From Zygnema cylindricum (lineage: Eukaryota; Streptophyta; Zygnematophyceae; Zygnematales; Zygnemataceae), in the NCBI GenBank assembly GCA_037447655.1, contig JBBHKE010002617.1:64001-103194 (forward strand): a DNA stretch of 39,194 nucleotides. The letters run 5' to 3'. The translations under genes and the position numbers were made by a program. Within the stretch, counting starts at the first letter, position 1. Every line of letters begins with the position of its first letter. The notes beneath the pieces are model-generated. The model did not search any database. It saw nothing but the letters and a program-made list of their open reading frames with translations, and was not told where the DNA came from. This document shows, in pieces, positions 1-13,000 of the stretch.

Positions 1-100
1 AATCCCCACACTTTCTTCATGAAAAATTGTGAAACAAAGACAACAACAAATGACGGTTAACAAAGGTGGAACACTTATTGGAAGTCTTTGGTTAAAATAC

Positions 101-3100
101 CTGCCCCATCGATTGCACATCCCTCCTTTAATAATTTCTGTAACTGTAGTACGTCCCCTTCACTTGCAGAAGCCTGGAGTGCCTGAAGACTCCTGTCCCA
201 TAAAGAGCCCACGTTTCCCATTGGAAAAAAAGAGTTCTGCCACTTGTCCTCCCAGATTCTAGACTGTTGCATCCAGGTAAGATCCAAACTTCAATGATAC
301 GATGCAAATCTGCAATAAAGACTAACCTGTCCGAACCATAACATAGAGCAAAAGTAGCTTCTTCGAGTAAATAAGGACAGGTCATCCTCCTGCTTAACAT
401 GCAGCAAGGTTTAAGACGAAAAAGGAACTGATCCGAATTGAACTAAAGCAGATTTTTAGCCAATTGGTTTGAAAATAGGCTTTAACAGTCCGACCCACTT
501 TGGTTCGGTTCGAATATTTTCAGAACCATTCAGTTCAGATTGGTAAAGGCGAATCCATTTTGAACTACCATACAGTACGTAAGTACAGCATTACAAAGTG
601 CTTTATGTATGGATAGACAAATATCTGAACAAGGTACAAACGCATGGAGATTTGACTTATCGCGTGTAAAAAGTCCATACAATAACACGGGAATTTTTTA
701 GCTGCTTAAATGTTTAAGTCAAACCAAAAATGAGCCAACACAATCAGAGGTCATAGCTCTAATTACATATTAATAACCTTGATTGGCAAGAATTAGCCAT
801 GTCATCTGAACATATATTAGTGTTGTTAACACTAATATCCTAAGCAATGGAAGGTGTACTTTTGTTCCACACTGAAACGGAATTATGAGATGAAAGATGC
901 ACATGTCATCTTCAAAGTTGTGGATAAGCTGCACGATCCTTCTACAACAACAAGACCATGAATAATGCCTCTTTTCTACTGACCTTACAACCTCCATAAG
1001 TCAAAGGTTTTACAGGTTCAGCAAAAGATCAAAGAAATAGCAGAGTTTTGAGAGGTTCGATCCTAATCTTCAAAAGAGCACCACGTGATATGGAATCTTT
1101 TAAGCTTAACAACAATACAGCAAAATCAACCGTTTGAATATTTTGGCTGTGTTCCAAAACTATTCCACCATGATGAAACTAAAACATATTTGTCCACTAA
1201 TGCCCGTGGAACAACTTCAGTTTGTAAATATCTTTTATGAACCATTAAACGTTTTGAAGCTTTCTCGTCAATGAAACTTCACTTAACCACGTTCCAACCC
1301 TCTTTCATTCCAAGGAAAAGCAAAAAGGAAAGCAAAAATATTTACCCTTCCTCGCCAGCAGTCTCGTCTGATAGAGTGCTGAAGACAGGCCCCATTTTGC
1401 TTCGATTTTCACCCTATCCACATGCATGACCATTTTCCAGTTGACTATAAAACAGCCACTTTCATGCACGGGATAACACAATAGACTATGTTATGTTTAG
1501 TGGTACAAAAAGCACAAAGAAGCGAATGCAACGCCGAAATATCCAGAAATGAAAACTTCGCAAAGAAACAAAGGAACAAAGATGAAATACTGTAATCTCA
1601 CTTCTTCCAATGTCCACCACTATTGAGAAGGGATTATGGTACAATTGCCAGATATATGACGTCACTGAACAAAATTGGGCATATTTTACACCAAAATGAT
1701 TGACCAGATGTCTGCATACCTGTTTAGAATCAGTACCCTCCTGCTGAGACCAGCCAGGGCAGATAGTTTCAACTAAATGAATATACGCTTCCATTGCATC
1801 CTCGGTTTTCATGTCGCCCAGCCGTTTCCAAGCATTCCTGAATTTAAAATGAATATGGAACCAGCAAGGCCCATTTTTCTATCAAAAGTTAATTGAAGAG
1901 AACAGCTACATAGGATGAAGCAAAATTTTGACAACGTTGATGCAATGACTCCTTGAAAAAATAAATACCGTCTTAGAAAATATTCCGTGTAGCAAAATCC
2001 TGTATAGAAAAGTCTTGAACTTACATCTTATTTCAACCAGCCAAAAAAAAGGGGGAGAGCAATAAAGGCAAGGAGGAAACAAAAAACTGGATTCTTTGTA
2101 CAGATCAGGTTTATAATGACTTAACAACACTTGGACGAGGCATGATAAGCATTACCAATTCGAAAACATTAAAACAAAAAAGTTGTATTCACATTCTCTT
2201 GTACACAATTAGAATAAAAATGACTCACAAGATATCTCCATGCAGCTATACATGTTCTATCTAAAATATGTTCTGTACACCACCAATAAAAACAAAGGTG
2301 ATGGCCCTTTATGTCCTAAATCAATACAGATGAGGAAATCTGAAGGTAGTTCACTATTGAATACCCTTTTCATGACAGCTTTGTCTAGACAATGTTTTTT
2401 GGAATGCAATTTGAAATATAAAAACTTGCACTACTTTTCCTACCAAGACCACTATGCTTTAAAATGGCTATTAGCATGACTTGCACACCACAGTCTAGTC
2501 AATATTGACATTTTTCGAAGTGTTACTAACAGAAGAAAAATGCAATCGACAAGAAGATATGTCGTAAATTAAAGTTTAAAAAGATTGTAACAGGCGAATT
2601 TGTTTAAGCATTAGAAAAAACCAATAAAGGTTGGCGCAGAGAACATGGTTAACAATAGAGCACCCTTCACTGCAAGTACTGTGAACATAAAATATGTTCC
2701 AGCTTCAATTTTACTTGTTCCACGGCTTCTCGATTTCAGAAGATTTGAAACAGGGGCACAAAATGGAGTAACTAAATACAATCTAAGAGAAAATATGCAC
2801 AATAGAATATGTAGCTGTCCCATCGTAACCTATTATTGCCCCAGGAAACGATGTGTTTTTCCAAATTGGCACGTTAACCGACAAAATTAAAGCAAACAGA
2901 AGCAATCTCAAAATCAACACTACAGGGAATAGCATCTCAAATTTTGGATCATTAAACTTTGTTTCAAGCACACAGGTAAACAAAAAGGCAAAAAGGCCAC
3001 AAAAGGGGCAGAGAGGGATAAAAGAAGAGGACTCACCACTTAGCCCGACCAGACATGTTCAAAACAGATGGTTGTGGAGTCGAACATGGTCCAACAGTGG

Positions 3101-3899
3101 CTTGTTTGTACAAACCGTACAATCCTAATTGCATTTCTTGCGTGATTTTTGTTCCTTGTCCAATTGCCAAACTTCCGACAAAAGTCGCAGCGGCGTCAAA
3201 ATCGTCTTCAATCTCTGAGGTTTCAACACCTTCCCACTCCTCCTCTAGAGCCGATATTTCTCGCTTTTCGTTCAAACTACCCTCCACGAGAGACGACGTC
3301 ACCAACGATGGCGAATTACTCGACTCTGGAAAAATACTTTTTGATTGGGAACCAAACTCCGTTGCGTCTTGATTTCCGACTTGATCACCTTCTGTCATTT
3401 TACGAAGAGAGACGTCATTAGCTATAGATAATGCCGGTGTTCCACGGGTGTCAGATTCTTTGACAATCCCATCCGCCAAGCTTTCTCCAATATTTTCATT
3501 CTCAACTTTCTGTCGTTTGTCGTTAATGACTTCGGCAATCTTCTCAGACTCTTCTGGAGAGTCAACAACTGTCACAGTCGCTAAACTATCTGATGTGCCT
3601 TTCTTAACCAAATCTTTATCACCATCTTCCTTTTTGCTACTCATATTAATTTCCTCAATTCTTTCTATGTCTCCCCCATTAAGTTCTGTTCCCTCTAACT
3701 CAAAGCTTTCGTCTTCTTCTGAAATATCTTTCTCCTCCTCTGATTGTATTTGCCCTTCCGTTTTTTTAGCTCTGGTAAGACTCAATTCTTGCTGTCTGAA
3801 AGTAAATATTATTGAAAGAAGGACATAAAGCATGTATGCAAGCAAAGAAGTTAAGAAAAAATTTGTCAGCCAATCAGCATAAGCTGCAGAAACTTCCAT
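101..3899 (-). CDS. Class II acyl-CoA-binding protein (membrane anchor + ACB + ankyrin), 3' end beyond window
   Basis: Binds long-chain acyl-CoA esters; plant relatives (Arabidopsis ACBP1/ACBP2) sit in ER or plasma membrane and use C-terminal ankyrin repeats for protein contacts. Exons seen: 3899–3037, 1837–1720, 1413–1346, 258–101, all with GT–AG ends and compatible phases (2, 0, 2, 1). Exon 1 starts at an ATG followed by a hydrophobic segment (about residues 10–35) and the family motif LSLTR, then an acidic Ser/Glu-rich linker of nearly 190 residues, longer than in Arabidopsis. An EEWEGVE motif precedes the ACB domain (about residues 230–325), which has the ligand-site motifs LYGLYKQAT and AKWNAWK, the latter split across intron 1. 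The small third exon encodes MGPVFS, also found in plant ACBPs at this place. Exon 4 begins the first ankyrin repeat (ASEGDVLQLQKLLKEG). It ends at a good GT donor, so the remaining repeats lie beyond position 1. No frame break seen. Family assignment is firm; the exon 4 acceptor was chosen by phase. Confidence 0.88.
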
Positions 3900-4594
3900 T
3901 TTCTTTTGTCGGTCTACCGAAACAAATACGAGTTTATCTGAAATTAAAAATCAAATGAAAATTTCAAAATTGTTCTGGTTGAGGAAATCTTTTAAAATAA
4001 GGTGAAAAAATCGACAGCTGATTCAAAATGTCAAATGTAGAGAAAAAAAAAATGGATTTCTACAAGCTGTAAATGTAATTTGGAAGTAAATTGGTCTTTG
4101 TAATACAACAATGATTCTCTGTAGGGAATATAATTGGCAAACATAAGAGCAATAAAGAGAAGGTACGTTTCAGAAAAGAGAATATAACTAGTATCTCCAA
4201 GGCAAACAGATTTATGCCTTTGTCACGTCAGTTAATCCTCTTTGTAAGGAATTTTGTAAAAAAAGGGAGGAAGGAAAAGCAAAAGGGTAAAAAATACAAC
4301 AGAAATATAGTAAATAACCGACTCTTAACCTCTCTACAGTGGTATGTTTTCACTTTCCAGCTTTCCTTTCTTTGTGCTTCATTTGTTGTGACATTCCAGT
4401 CATCTCTACTTTCGGTTCACCAGCGTTGCTACATACTCTGCCGTACATTCCTCCAAATCCGTACAGATCTGCACTGTGAGCGCTCCGGTCTTCTGGACGT
4501 CTGGGTTACGTATCTTCGGCATACGTACGAAAATGAGGCTATATTCTGACGTTGCAAGTACTACAATACTATCCTACTATGACATGGCACAGTA
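3900..4594. other. Upstream region of the ACBP gene, no gene seen
   Basis: About 700 bp between the ACBP start codon and the first MITE. It should hold the ACBP promoter and 5' UTR, but no convincing TATA box or other element could be assigned by eye. The short ORFs here have no recognisable motif. Confidence 0.4.
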
Positions 4595-5104
4595 CACCGC
4601 GAATCGTAATTAGAGTAATGACAAAATTAGAGTACAAAACCTAAAAAATAAAATAGAGTAATGAACGCTAATTTATGTGATAGAGCTGTTTCAACTATGA
4701 AGTTTACTCTAATTTATTTAAGTACTCTAATTTGGCACGCTAATATCCTCTACTGTAAATAGGGTATTTGTACAGAATTTGGCAAAACGTACAGTTTATC
4801 GTCACTATGACGTTTGCACTACCCGGTTTGTTAAAACGCAGTTACATGATAACGGCCTGTATTAAATCATTATTTGTAATTTTATACTTATTGAAGTACA
4901 ATTTTGCACGGTCGGAGCCTCGGAGGTCGTCCGTACTCCACACTATTTAGAACGAACCTATATTAGAATTAAAAACGCTAATTAAAATTTACCTTAAATG
5001 GAATAATGAAAAAATCAGAATAATTTACTCTATTTCATGTGTGATAGAGTCGAAATTTCGAGCGACCGAATTAGAGTAATTTACTCTAATTACGATTCGC
5101 GGTG
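4595..5104. mobile_element. TA-flanked MITE, family 1, copy 1 (510 bp)
   Basis: Non-autonomous DNA transposon relic with no coding capacity. It begins CACCGCGAATCGTAATTAGA and ends with the inverted form, about 25 bp of near-perfect terminal inverted repeat, and is flanked on both sides by TA, as expected of a TA target duplication. Internal sequence (about 4860–5075, including AAATTTCGAGCGACCG) reappears in reverse orientation in the copy at 24487–25031, so these are two members of one family rather than a chance palindrome. A TA duplication suggests a Tc1/mariner- or Harbinger-like transposase in trans; this is inference. Confidence 0.85.
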
Positions 5105-5106
5105 TA

Positions 5107-6429
5107 CCGTCTGTTGTAACGTTGCAGGGAGCTGTACGGCAGTACGGCCAGCCCGCATCACTGTAATTTTCTTACCATGTTTACGATGATGTTGAGGATG
5201 GCATACGTATGTCGAGCGGTAAAAACGGCACAAAAAAGGCATGGTGTACTTTTATGTACTGGTGGCGTGAATCATTGCATGCAAGAAGTTACACAAAATT
5301 GTGTCCGGTTGTGGGATGCTCAGGTGGCATCAGCACTATTTCTAGTTACAGATTAAAAGCATCCACACTACCTAAAATAATATAATGTTTTACGATAATT
5401 GTGACAAATAGTGTGTCTCATTCTATTTAGAGAGTAGATAGTGAATGAAGGTACAAAGTGTTCAGCAAAGAAACGTTTTTTTTCGCCTTTCCAGCCTGGT
5501 TGGATTGACCGACAAGCCAGAGGATGGGAGATTCCACGTCATCTGACTGTGCGGTACACCGGCGCCCTATTTCTCGGATAGAATGGTTCGGTCTCTATTT
5601 TTTAGCAGTCTGTTTCCATGATAAGAAAATATGAAATATCCCTCTTGGTTCTACTTCAGTACAGTATCGTACTTTTCATACGTTTCCGTGAAAAACATCC
5701 AGTTTTGTATCGTACATTCTATACGTTTCCGTGAAAAATATCCAGTTCTGTCAATAGCCGTACATAAGATATGGCTCAAAAACTGTGGGATATGCAGTAC
5801 TGTACGGTTGCTACTGTACCCTATGAAGCAAGCGTGTAAAGAGCTTTTATCCGTACAGCGGGTGTCATCATGATGATCATCGACTTACCATTGGTGATAT
5901 GTTCACATGCGCAAGTTCTCTTCAAGGATCCAATCCTCCACTATAAGTACACAGGAGTACAGCTTTCAAATGGCTACCGTACAATTACAGTACAAAGGGT
6001 ACAATGTCGTGCATCCTAGTCAGCAACTGCGGCGAACTTATACTGGCTGCGTGTAGTGCACGGTGCCGTTCTCATAAAAGTCAAATCATAAATCCATCCG
6101 TACGAACTGAAGATTGCAAAAGTTGCGATGGAAAAACTCATCCGTATACAAGGAGAAAAAAACAAAAGAAAATGGGCGAGAAAATGGGCTAAAGGAATGT
6201 TTTGTCCTTGGATGGTTGACCATCGCGGTTTTGATAACAAAATCTTCCTTCTTTTATTTTAAAGGAAGAAACAAACAAGACAATATTAAACTAAAACAAG
6301 TATCTCGCAACGCCAACAAAAGTGTTCACCTGATTTACTATTGAAGCTGACTACCCCACCATCAGAAAAAACCCACACTAGATGACTACCCACAACCCTG
6401 ACAACCTCAAAGGTTATGGATGCGAGCTA
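5107..6429. other. Intergenic, no gene recognised
   Basis: No exon with recognisable protein similarity on either strand. Unusually rich in GTAC/TACG/CGTA words, like other transposon-derived parts of the window. Contains a short tandem duplication (5665–5750). Confidence 0.5.
5665..5750. repeat. Tandem duplication, 43-bp unit x2
   Basis: Two adjacent 43-bp units (5665–5707 and 5708–5750) share TATCGTAC and ATACGTTTCCGTGAAAAA and differ at only a few positions. No role evident. Confidence 0.8.
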
Positions 6430-6650
6430 CACCGTGTATCGCTATTAGTGTTAATATTTTTTTCGCCACATAAAACATATTTTCTCTAGACACACTTTGT
6501 CCAATTTTTAGATGGAGATCGCCAACCGGAAGGTGAGAATCTTGCCTTTCAATCGCAACAATCATACCTATAATCCGACAAGTGTGTACAGAGAAAAGAT
6601 GTTTTAAGTGGCAAAAAAAAACAAAAAAACACTAATAGCGATACACGGTG
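6430..6650. mobile_element. Fold-back MITE of the TA-flanked superfamily (221 bp)
   Basis: Begins CACCGTGTATCGCTATTAGT and ends with its reverse complement, flanked by TA on each side. Similarity continues inward for about 80 bp per side (each arm carries GCCAC-TAAAACAT-TTTTCTCT-ACACACTT), so nearly the whole element can fold into one hairpin. Its termini resemble those of the copies at 4595, 11432, 20311, 24487 and 35569. No coding capacity. Confidence 0.85.
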
Positions 6651-6652
6651 TA

Positions 6653-9600
6653 GCCCCCCTTGGTGGAATATCTAGAAGATCCCACCTGTCATCTGAGGCC
6701 GCACTTTGTTGGAGGGTCGTGACTTATGCTCAATGAAGGACAACCAATATACATTAATGGTGAAAAGCAGCTAGAAGGCGCGGTGCTTGACCCTTTGAAC
6801 CTCTTAATACAAAGGTTTTCAAGGCCAACCGCGAAGGAATTTGGTGAAGATTTGTCCAAAAGATCTTAAAATCGTCATTGCAAATAAGACAAATTGTTAT
6901 GTTGAGTCTTGATGAGCATAGTTTGGTTCCTAAGAAGTTGCTCCGTTTCGAGCAACCATGCTTATATGCAATGCCTCACCAAAAGAAACATGTTTTTTAG
7001 TTAGGTCTATGAGGGCCACACCACCAAGGGCCCTTCCACCACACTGGATGAAAACCGAGACAAACCCAAGGCTTCGAATACTTTTGTGTTTGGGGCAAAG
7101 AGGGATTATAAGGAAAGTCGTCGGTTTCATGGTGCATCCCACTTCCACACCACCACCTTGCCTTGCACCTCTTACCAATCATATGCAAGATTACATTCGC
7201 CGCCATATGTACATTAGAGTAAATTGACTCCTTGGTATTTTCAAAAGACAGTTTGCAAGCAGAAGGCGGGCTCCTTGTTAGGGGTGGGTGGTGGAAACTC
7301 ACATGCAGGCGAAAGGCAAGCGTGACTAGTTTAAGCACCAACAAAGTGACGAAAAAATTGTTGTGACTTGCAGCCCCTCACCAACCGTCGGTTCCGAACA
7401 CGAGCATAAGTAAGTACGCGATTGCGCAAAAGGTAACGCCTCCATGGTATTCCCAAATTTAACGGCTTCTAATTGCTATGATATACAATGCAACAACCTA
7501 CATCTGGGAATAGTTGACGGCAACGAGAGATGGAAAAGGTAAGACTTGATCTGGGCGTGAAGCGGTAGTAATGCACAACTTGGGCTAGAATAGAGACATT
7601 GTCAACAATGAAATAAAAGATAAGGCTATGCTTCACGAAACCCCAACTACCCAAGCAAGCCACTCCCACACTTTTGCCGCGGGAATCAAACCTAAACAGC
7701 CAATGAAATTTGAGACTAGCTTGTTGACGGGCGAACTGTCCCTCTATACATTAAAAAATATTGAGCCCAACTAGGTGGTGAAGCATGCTCAAAAGACAGT
7801 CATCGAGGTCTTGAAAAGAAAACGATTTGTGTGGAACAATGTGTAAAGATTGTAACCGTCGTGTGAAAGTTGGAAAGCTTAAAATGATCCTCACAATGCG
7901 AGAAGTCTTCTAAAAACGCATCTCCAACTACTTACACGGGCTTATGGGGCAACCTTAAGCTTTAATACCCTTTTATGAAGAAGTTAAGCGAAAAGCTAAA
8001 ATGTGGGGGAGGCCAAACAACAGACCTTGTGGGCATCAAGCCAAATGCTTATATGGTTTAACATATAAACCAACTTTACAAATTCCTCGATGGAATGAAA
8101 GGGTGGGCTAACAAGGTGCTCAATTTAAGAAAGGGACGACCAAGTAAAACCCACAAATCAGACGAAAGGGCGAGCATGCTCTTAATTGTATGAATGGGTG
8201 GGGTATTAGGGTGCCCAGTTGAACCTCGGAGATGACAATCAAGGTTATCAACTGGACAAAAGGTTGGCAAAGGAGTTTCTAATGCTTTGACTATATCCTT
8301 TTACATTAACATTTTTTTTGTCGTGGATGTGGTTTTAGGGTTGTTCAATCACTATTGTATGGTAGCAACCTCAATTGGGTTGGGGTACCAACTTTGATGA
8401 TGCGACATCTTCTTTCGAATCGTCAACATTATAAGGATTTGCTCGGAATAGAAAACTACAAGAAATTGCAACTAATATTGAAATACCACTAGGAAGTTGC
8501 TAAATTGGTAAATGGTTTTCAACCCCAAACCTACCGATATTTTTCGTTATTTAATTGGAGAGGCTTGCTATGATTAGCTCCTAAAACGCAATCGGAAGCA
8601 ATGCTTATATTATTTACTCAAAATTTGAAGATTAACATCTTGGTTGTCGGTGTATGTGCCACCCTAGGAGTGATGTGAATACAAAACGAAGCGCTAGGAC
8701 ATAATGAAATCGATTACACGGATATAAGACGAAACCAGAATAAGACTATGAACCCTTGACAAGCAGTCCGTTCACAATGTTCCATAGGATCCTAACTAGA
8801 ACGAACAGGCTACAGATTCTTCTAGAAACAATATGTACAGAATAGAAACAAAATATACAAATAAGAAGTGGCTCGGTCGCGAATGTACGAACAAGAATTC
8901 TCAAAATCAAGAAGAAAATCGAAGGCATAAAATCAAAAGGCATAAAGGTGACAGCTGTCACTTGCTGGCAGTGAGAGGAGAAAAGGACAGACAGGTAGAG
9001 TAAAGTGGGTGTGTCTTAGAAAAAAGGGATACTCATTTTAACACGGTCCACATCGTATGTGACGATACTCAAGTGATTGAAATCTCTCAACGAACACTCG
9101 AGATTACAAAGTTATCAGGGAAAAAGGGAAAAATATGGAAAAGAAAATGGAGAAAATGAAGAAAAAGGAGAAGAGGAAAAAGAAGTCGTCGGAAAAAAGG
9201 GGCACATAATATAAGAGCATCTATATCACCATCTATATCACCATAAGCTCGAGGACAATGTAAAACGTAGTTACTGTGAGTGAGATGTTCAGTTCCCAGA
9301 CAGAAAAAAGATGTACCGGATTCGGAGTTAAATACACAAACGTAAAAATAGATCGGCAAATGTACGGCTAAGATAGAATCGGATACTTAGGCCAAAAACA
9401 CCGTCAAACCCTAAAAAACCCTAACTTTTTTGATTTCCTAAAAACCCTAAAATAGCGTTTCACGGTCGACAACATGGACTACACACAAAAAAATAAATGT
9501 AAAAAATATGTTTCTCCACATCATAATTCTTTATATTCAGATTGAAGAAAAAACATCCTACATTTCCTTTAATCAACCATTTTTCTACAGCGACAAACAG

Positions 9601-10054
9601 GTACAACGTTTCTCACAGACCATTAAAAAATGTAAACAAAAATTTAAACAAAGATTGCGGCCTGACCAAAAAGACGCTCCTCAGTGTTTTTTTTCCTTCC
9701 CATTCTAAAAAGGACAGCTCGAATGATAACTAGAAAGCTCCAAGAATTTATCAATAAGCTTTAGATAGATAAAGCACTAGTTCTCTTGTCAAAAAAAGGA
9801 GAGATTTTTTTTTGCATACATTCTCCAAGCCTTCATATATTTTATTTTCGCCAATCAATTCAAATTGCTTTATTCTTTAATCCTCAATTACTAAAAGTTA
9901 GGGAACCAATAAAGCATATTCTTAGAAAACCACAGAGGTCACGTCATACCCAACCATGTGTCAATTCATGTTCCCATCTCGATATAAACAAACAACATCG
10001 CGAGGTCGAGCAATAAAAAAACGTTTTTTTTTGTTTTCTTGCCTTTCAACAAGC
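6653..10054. other. Intergenic, no gene recognised; weak tandem duplication at 8092–8260
   Basis: About 3.4 kb with no exon I can assign. The short ORFs show no known domain. Around 8092 and 8188 two segments with the pattern GAATGAAAGGGTGGG…GGTGC form a diverged direct duplication about 96 bp apart. At 9404–9450 there are four spaced CCCTAA/CCCTAAA words, reminiscent of plant telomere repeat. The stretch may be an old degenerate retroelement, but no diagnostic domain survives. The last part should include the 3' UTR of the rhomboid gene. Confidence 0.4.
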
Positions 10055-13000
10055 TCAAAAACGTCGTAATCGAACAAGAATCCACGCTATTAAACCAACA
10101 AAAGCTCCTCCGAGATGGGCCGCATGACCAACTCGTCCAGTCTAAATTCCCATAAAGCCATCAAAAATATGAATTGATAATAAGGAAACCGAGAGATTTC
10201 GGAAATTGGGAAAGGAGGGTCGTATTGTGGAGTGATGCGTTTCAATTGAGAGCGTTAAAATTATCAGTTGGAATAGAAGAGGGGGAGGGAGACAGGAGAT
10301 TAAAAATATTACTTGGAATATAAGAAGGAGAGGGAGAAAGAGGAGAAAATCGTACCGTGTTAGTGACACCATAGAGGTCGTGTAAAATGAAACCAAGACC
10401 CTGCAAAAAAAAAAAAACATTTCAACAAGTTAAGGAACCAATAATAACTGAGCTCTGATTAAAAAGGAAGTTATCAAAGTGAAACGGACGAGAATGGAAG
10501 GGAACTCCAAAGGCTTGAAACCTACAGAAAGAGTTGCAATTAACTGAACTAAACTATCGTTTTGTATCTATTGCTATTTTATTTTGATTTGTTTGTTACT
10601 TCCCTTCAATTCAACAAAAACCCACTTACCTTTTCAGAGGAATACTTTGACCTCTACTAAGACCTTAGAGGCTGTAGCCTCACTTATGAATCACCCAAGA
10701 AATTGTCGAGTTCCTCTTATTTTCCCAACAAAATGAATCAAAAAGAAGTCAAATAACCATCCAAAAAAGGAACAAAATTACTCACAAGAAGAATTCCCGG
10801 AACAGGAATAAAAAAATTGAGGTATACAATACGAGTAGGAAAAAGGAGACAGTCGAGAAGAACTATCGCGTTTACTGCCCCACTGGCTCCCTAATAAAAC
10901 AACACCCCGAAAATAAAATAAAATAGAAACGTCAATTAGAATTAAAAGAAGGAATTTGGCCTGAGCTACAAACCGAATGGTTTTCTAGTCGGGTCTTTTA
11001 GCACCGTTTCAGTAACTGATACCAAGGTAATTTTACATAATTTATAAAGTTGTTTTGCACATCAGCAAAAAGGTCTTTCACTGTAGAAGGTGTAAAAGTC
11101 ACTTTTTAATGAAAATAAACCTCCAATCGACAGTCACGAGAATTTTAACATAATAATAAAGAAGATTCAATTTTATTTGATCAAAATCGGCTTCAAGATG
11201 TCTTGCAATATTGTAAAAGATACATTACCTTTTTTAAAAACCTTTGGTTAGCTTAGTTTTTTCATCATAGATTGCGCAATACTCCAAAGTTTGAGACAAA
11301 TTAATTCTGAAAAGTAATTTGGCATCTTGAGGTGGCGGATACATCGCAAATTAAGCCCTTTAAACTTTTTGGGCACCAGTCCAAAATTTCATATACAGGT
11401 GGTTTAGTGTTAAGAATATAGAGTAACATTACGCTGTGAATCGCTATTAGCGTTCGTAACACTAATTTCGTCCAGGTTTTTTTGTCCTCTGACCACAAAA
11501 TAGAATTATCAAACATTTGTTTTTTTTCTTCACACTATTTTTTTTTGCTATTCACAATCATCTATATCACTTGGACCAAAAATAGAACTATTTCTTTCTT
11601 AACGCTAATACAATCCACAGTGTAGTGTCAAAAATGTATCTTGTGGAACATTGTAACCCACTTTTCTTGGTTCACATTTTTTAATCATTGCACAGTCAAC
11701 TTTTTTAATGGGCTCAACACTATACTTCGTTCTGAAAAATGGCTAAATAAAAAACTTCAGTTGATTGAAAACCACACATAAAATGGTGTGGTTTAATAGG
11801 TGTTAAGAAGTGGATCAAATTCGTACATTTGTTACAACTTTGCACATGAATTTGAACAGCGAATAGAATTCAACTTTTGGGGTTGTTGAGAACTCATACA
11901 GAAATTATTGTGGGAAACCTTAGTCATTAAACAGCTTTGCAAAAAGAACCATAGACCATTTGAATCTAAACCGGAATTCCAATCCACACGAACTTTGGAA
12001 GTACACAATGCAATTTCCATTTTTTTTTTCTGTTATTTGTTGAAGTTTTAAAGGTTTTGTTCTGGAAAAGGTCATACAAGTGCAGGAAGATCATAGAATC
12101 GGGGATGATACCAAACCGGCCTTCCTTGCTGCTCTCGCCATCCATCCCCCTCCTCCCCCCCCCCCCCCCACCACACTACCAATCAGAGAAAACCTTGACA
12201 GACCGACTTTGAAAACTGTCACTGCATTTGAGACTAAATTGGGGCTTTCTCCACTAAGTTTGAGTGTGATTTTTATCGCCATGTTAACTGTTAGGGGAGA
12301 TTTTTGGATTAGAACTTGACTAGATTTGACCAAGTCTGACGGAATTTGACAAATTAACCATAGAAGAAGAATCTAAAAATGGATTTCCCTCCATAGTCCC
12401 AATCGAGGAAGACTTTTGACTAAAGTTGACCAACATGGATAATCCACTTTATCAAAAATAAATTGCCATTGTACTTCAGAGCAAGAAAAGAGAAAAAAAG
12501 AAGGAAAAAAAGGGAGGATTTTGAACAATGCAAAAAAACCCAAAAAACAAGAAAAAACAACATACCTGCTGATTTTGATATATGTATTTTATATAGGCTA
12601 GATGACAAACAGAAGCTCCAAGTCCACTTATAAGATAAAGCCCCACTAAATACTTTCCTCCAAAAAGAGATGCCACCTGTCCCACAAACAGCCAAAATCT
12701 CATGTTTTTACCTTCTATTTGTCAAGCTGTACAACACAAGAAACTCAGGCGGTTGCCTATGGTTGTTTTAACAATTCAACTCATGTACTTTTCTTCTCTG
12801 AGAAAAAAAAAAAAAAAAAACAATTTCACAAATTGGACCAGTTTGTCTCATGTTCAAACCAGATGTTGCGAATGGAAAACTCGATGACAATTAAGAGGAC
12901 ACATGTTGCTTATCATGAAAAATAGAAATGAAAAATGGTTCATGAAAGTTTGGCTATGGCAGATGTGCTATATTACTGCATTTGCACGTTCTATATTTGT

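Noticed and set aside
1050-1070. GAGAGGTTCGATCCT resembling a tRNA T-arm
   Set aside because: No acceptor, D or anticodon arms fit around it.
3055-3828. Long plus-strand ORFs rich in Ser, Thr and Phe
   Set aside because: They are the antisense shadow of ACBP exon 1, whose minus-strand reading has clear family motifs and correct splice borders.
8340-8650. Possible decayed copia-type RNase H region
   Set aside because: Only vague resemblance (WG…DD…S) in shifting frames; no reverse transcriptase, integrase or LTR pair was found around it.
9404-9450. CCCTAA/CCCTAAA words suggesting a telomere remnant
   Set aside because: Only four spaced copies in AT-rich DNA, too few and irregular to claim interstitial telomere sequence.
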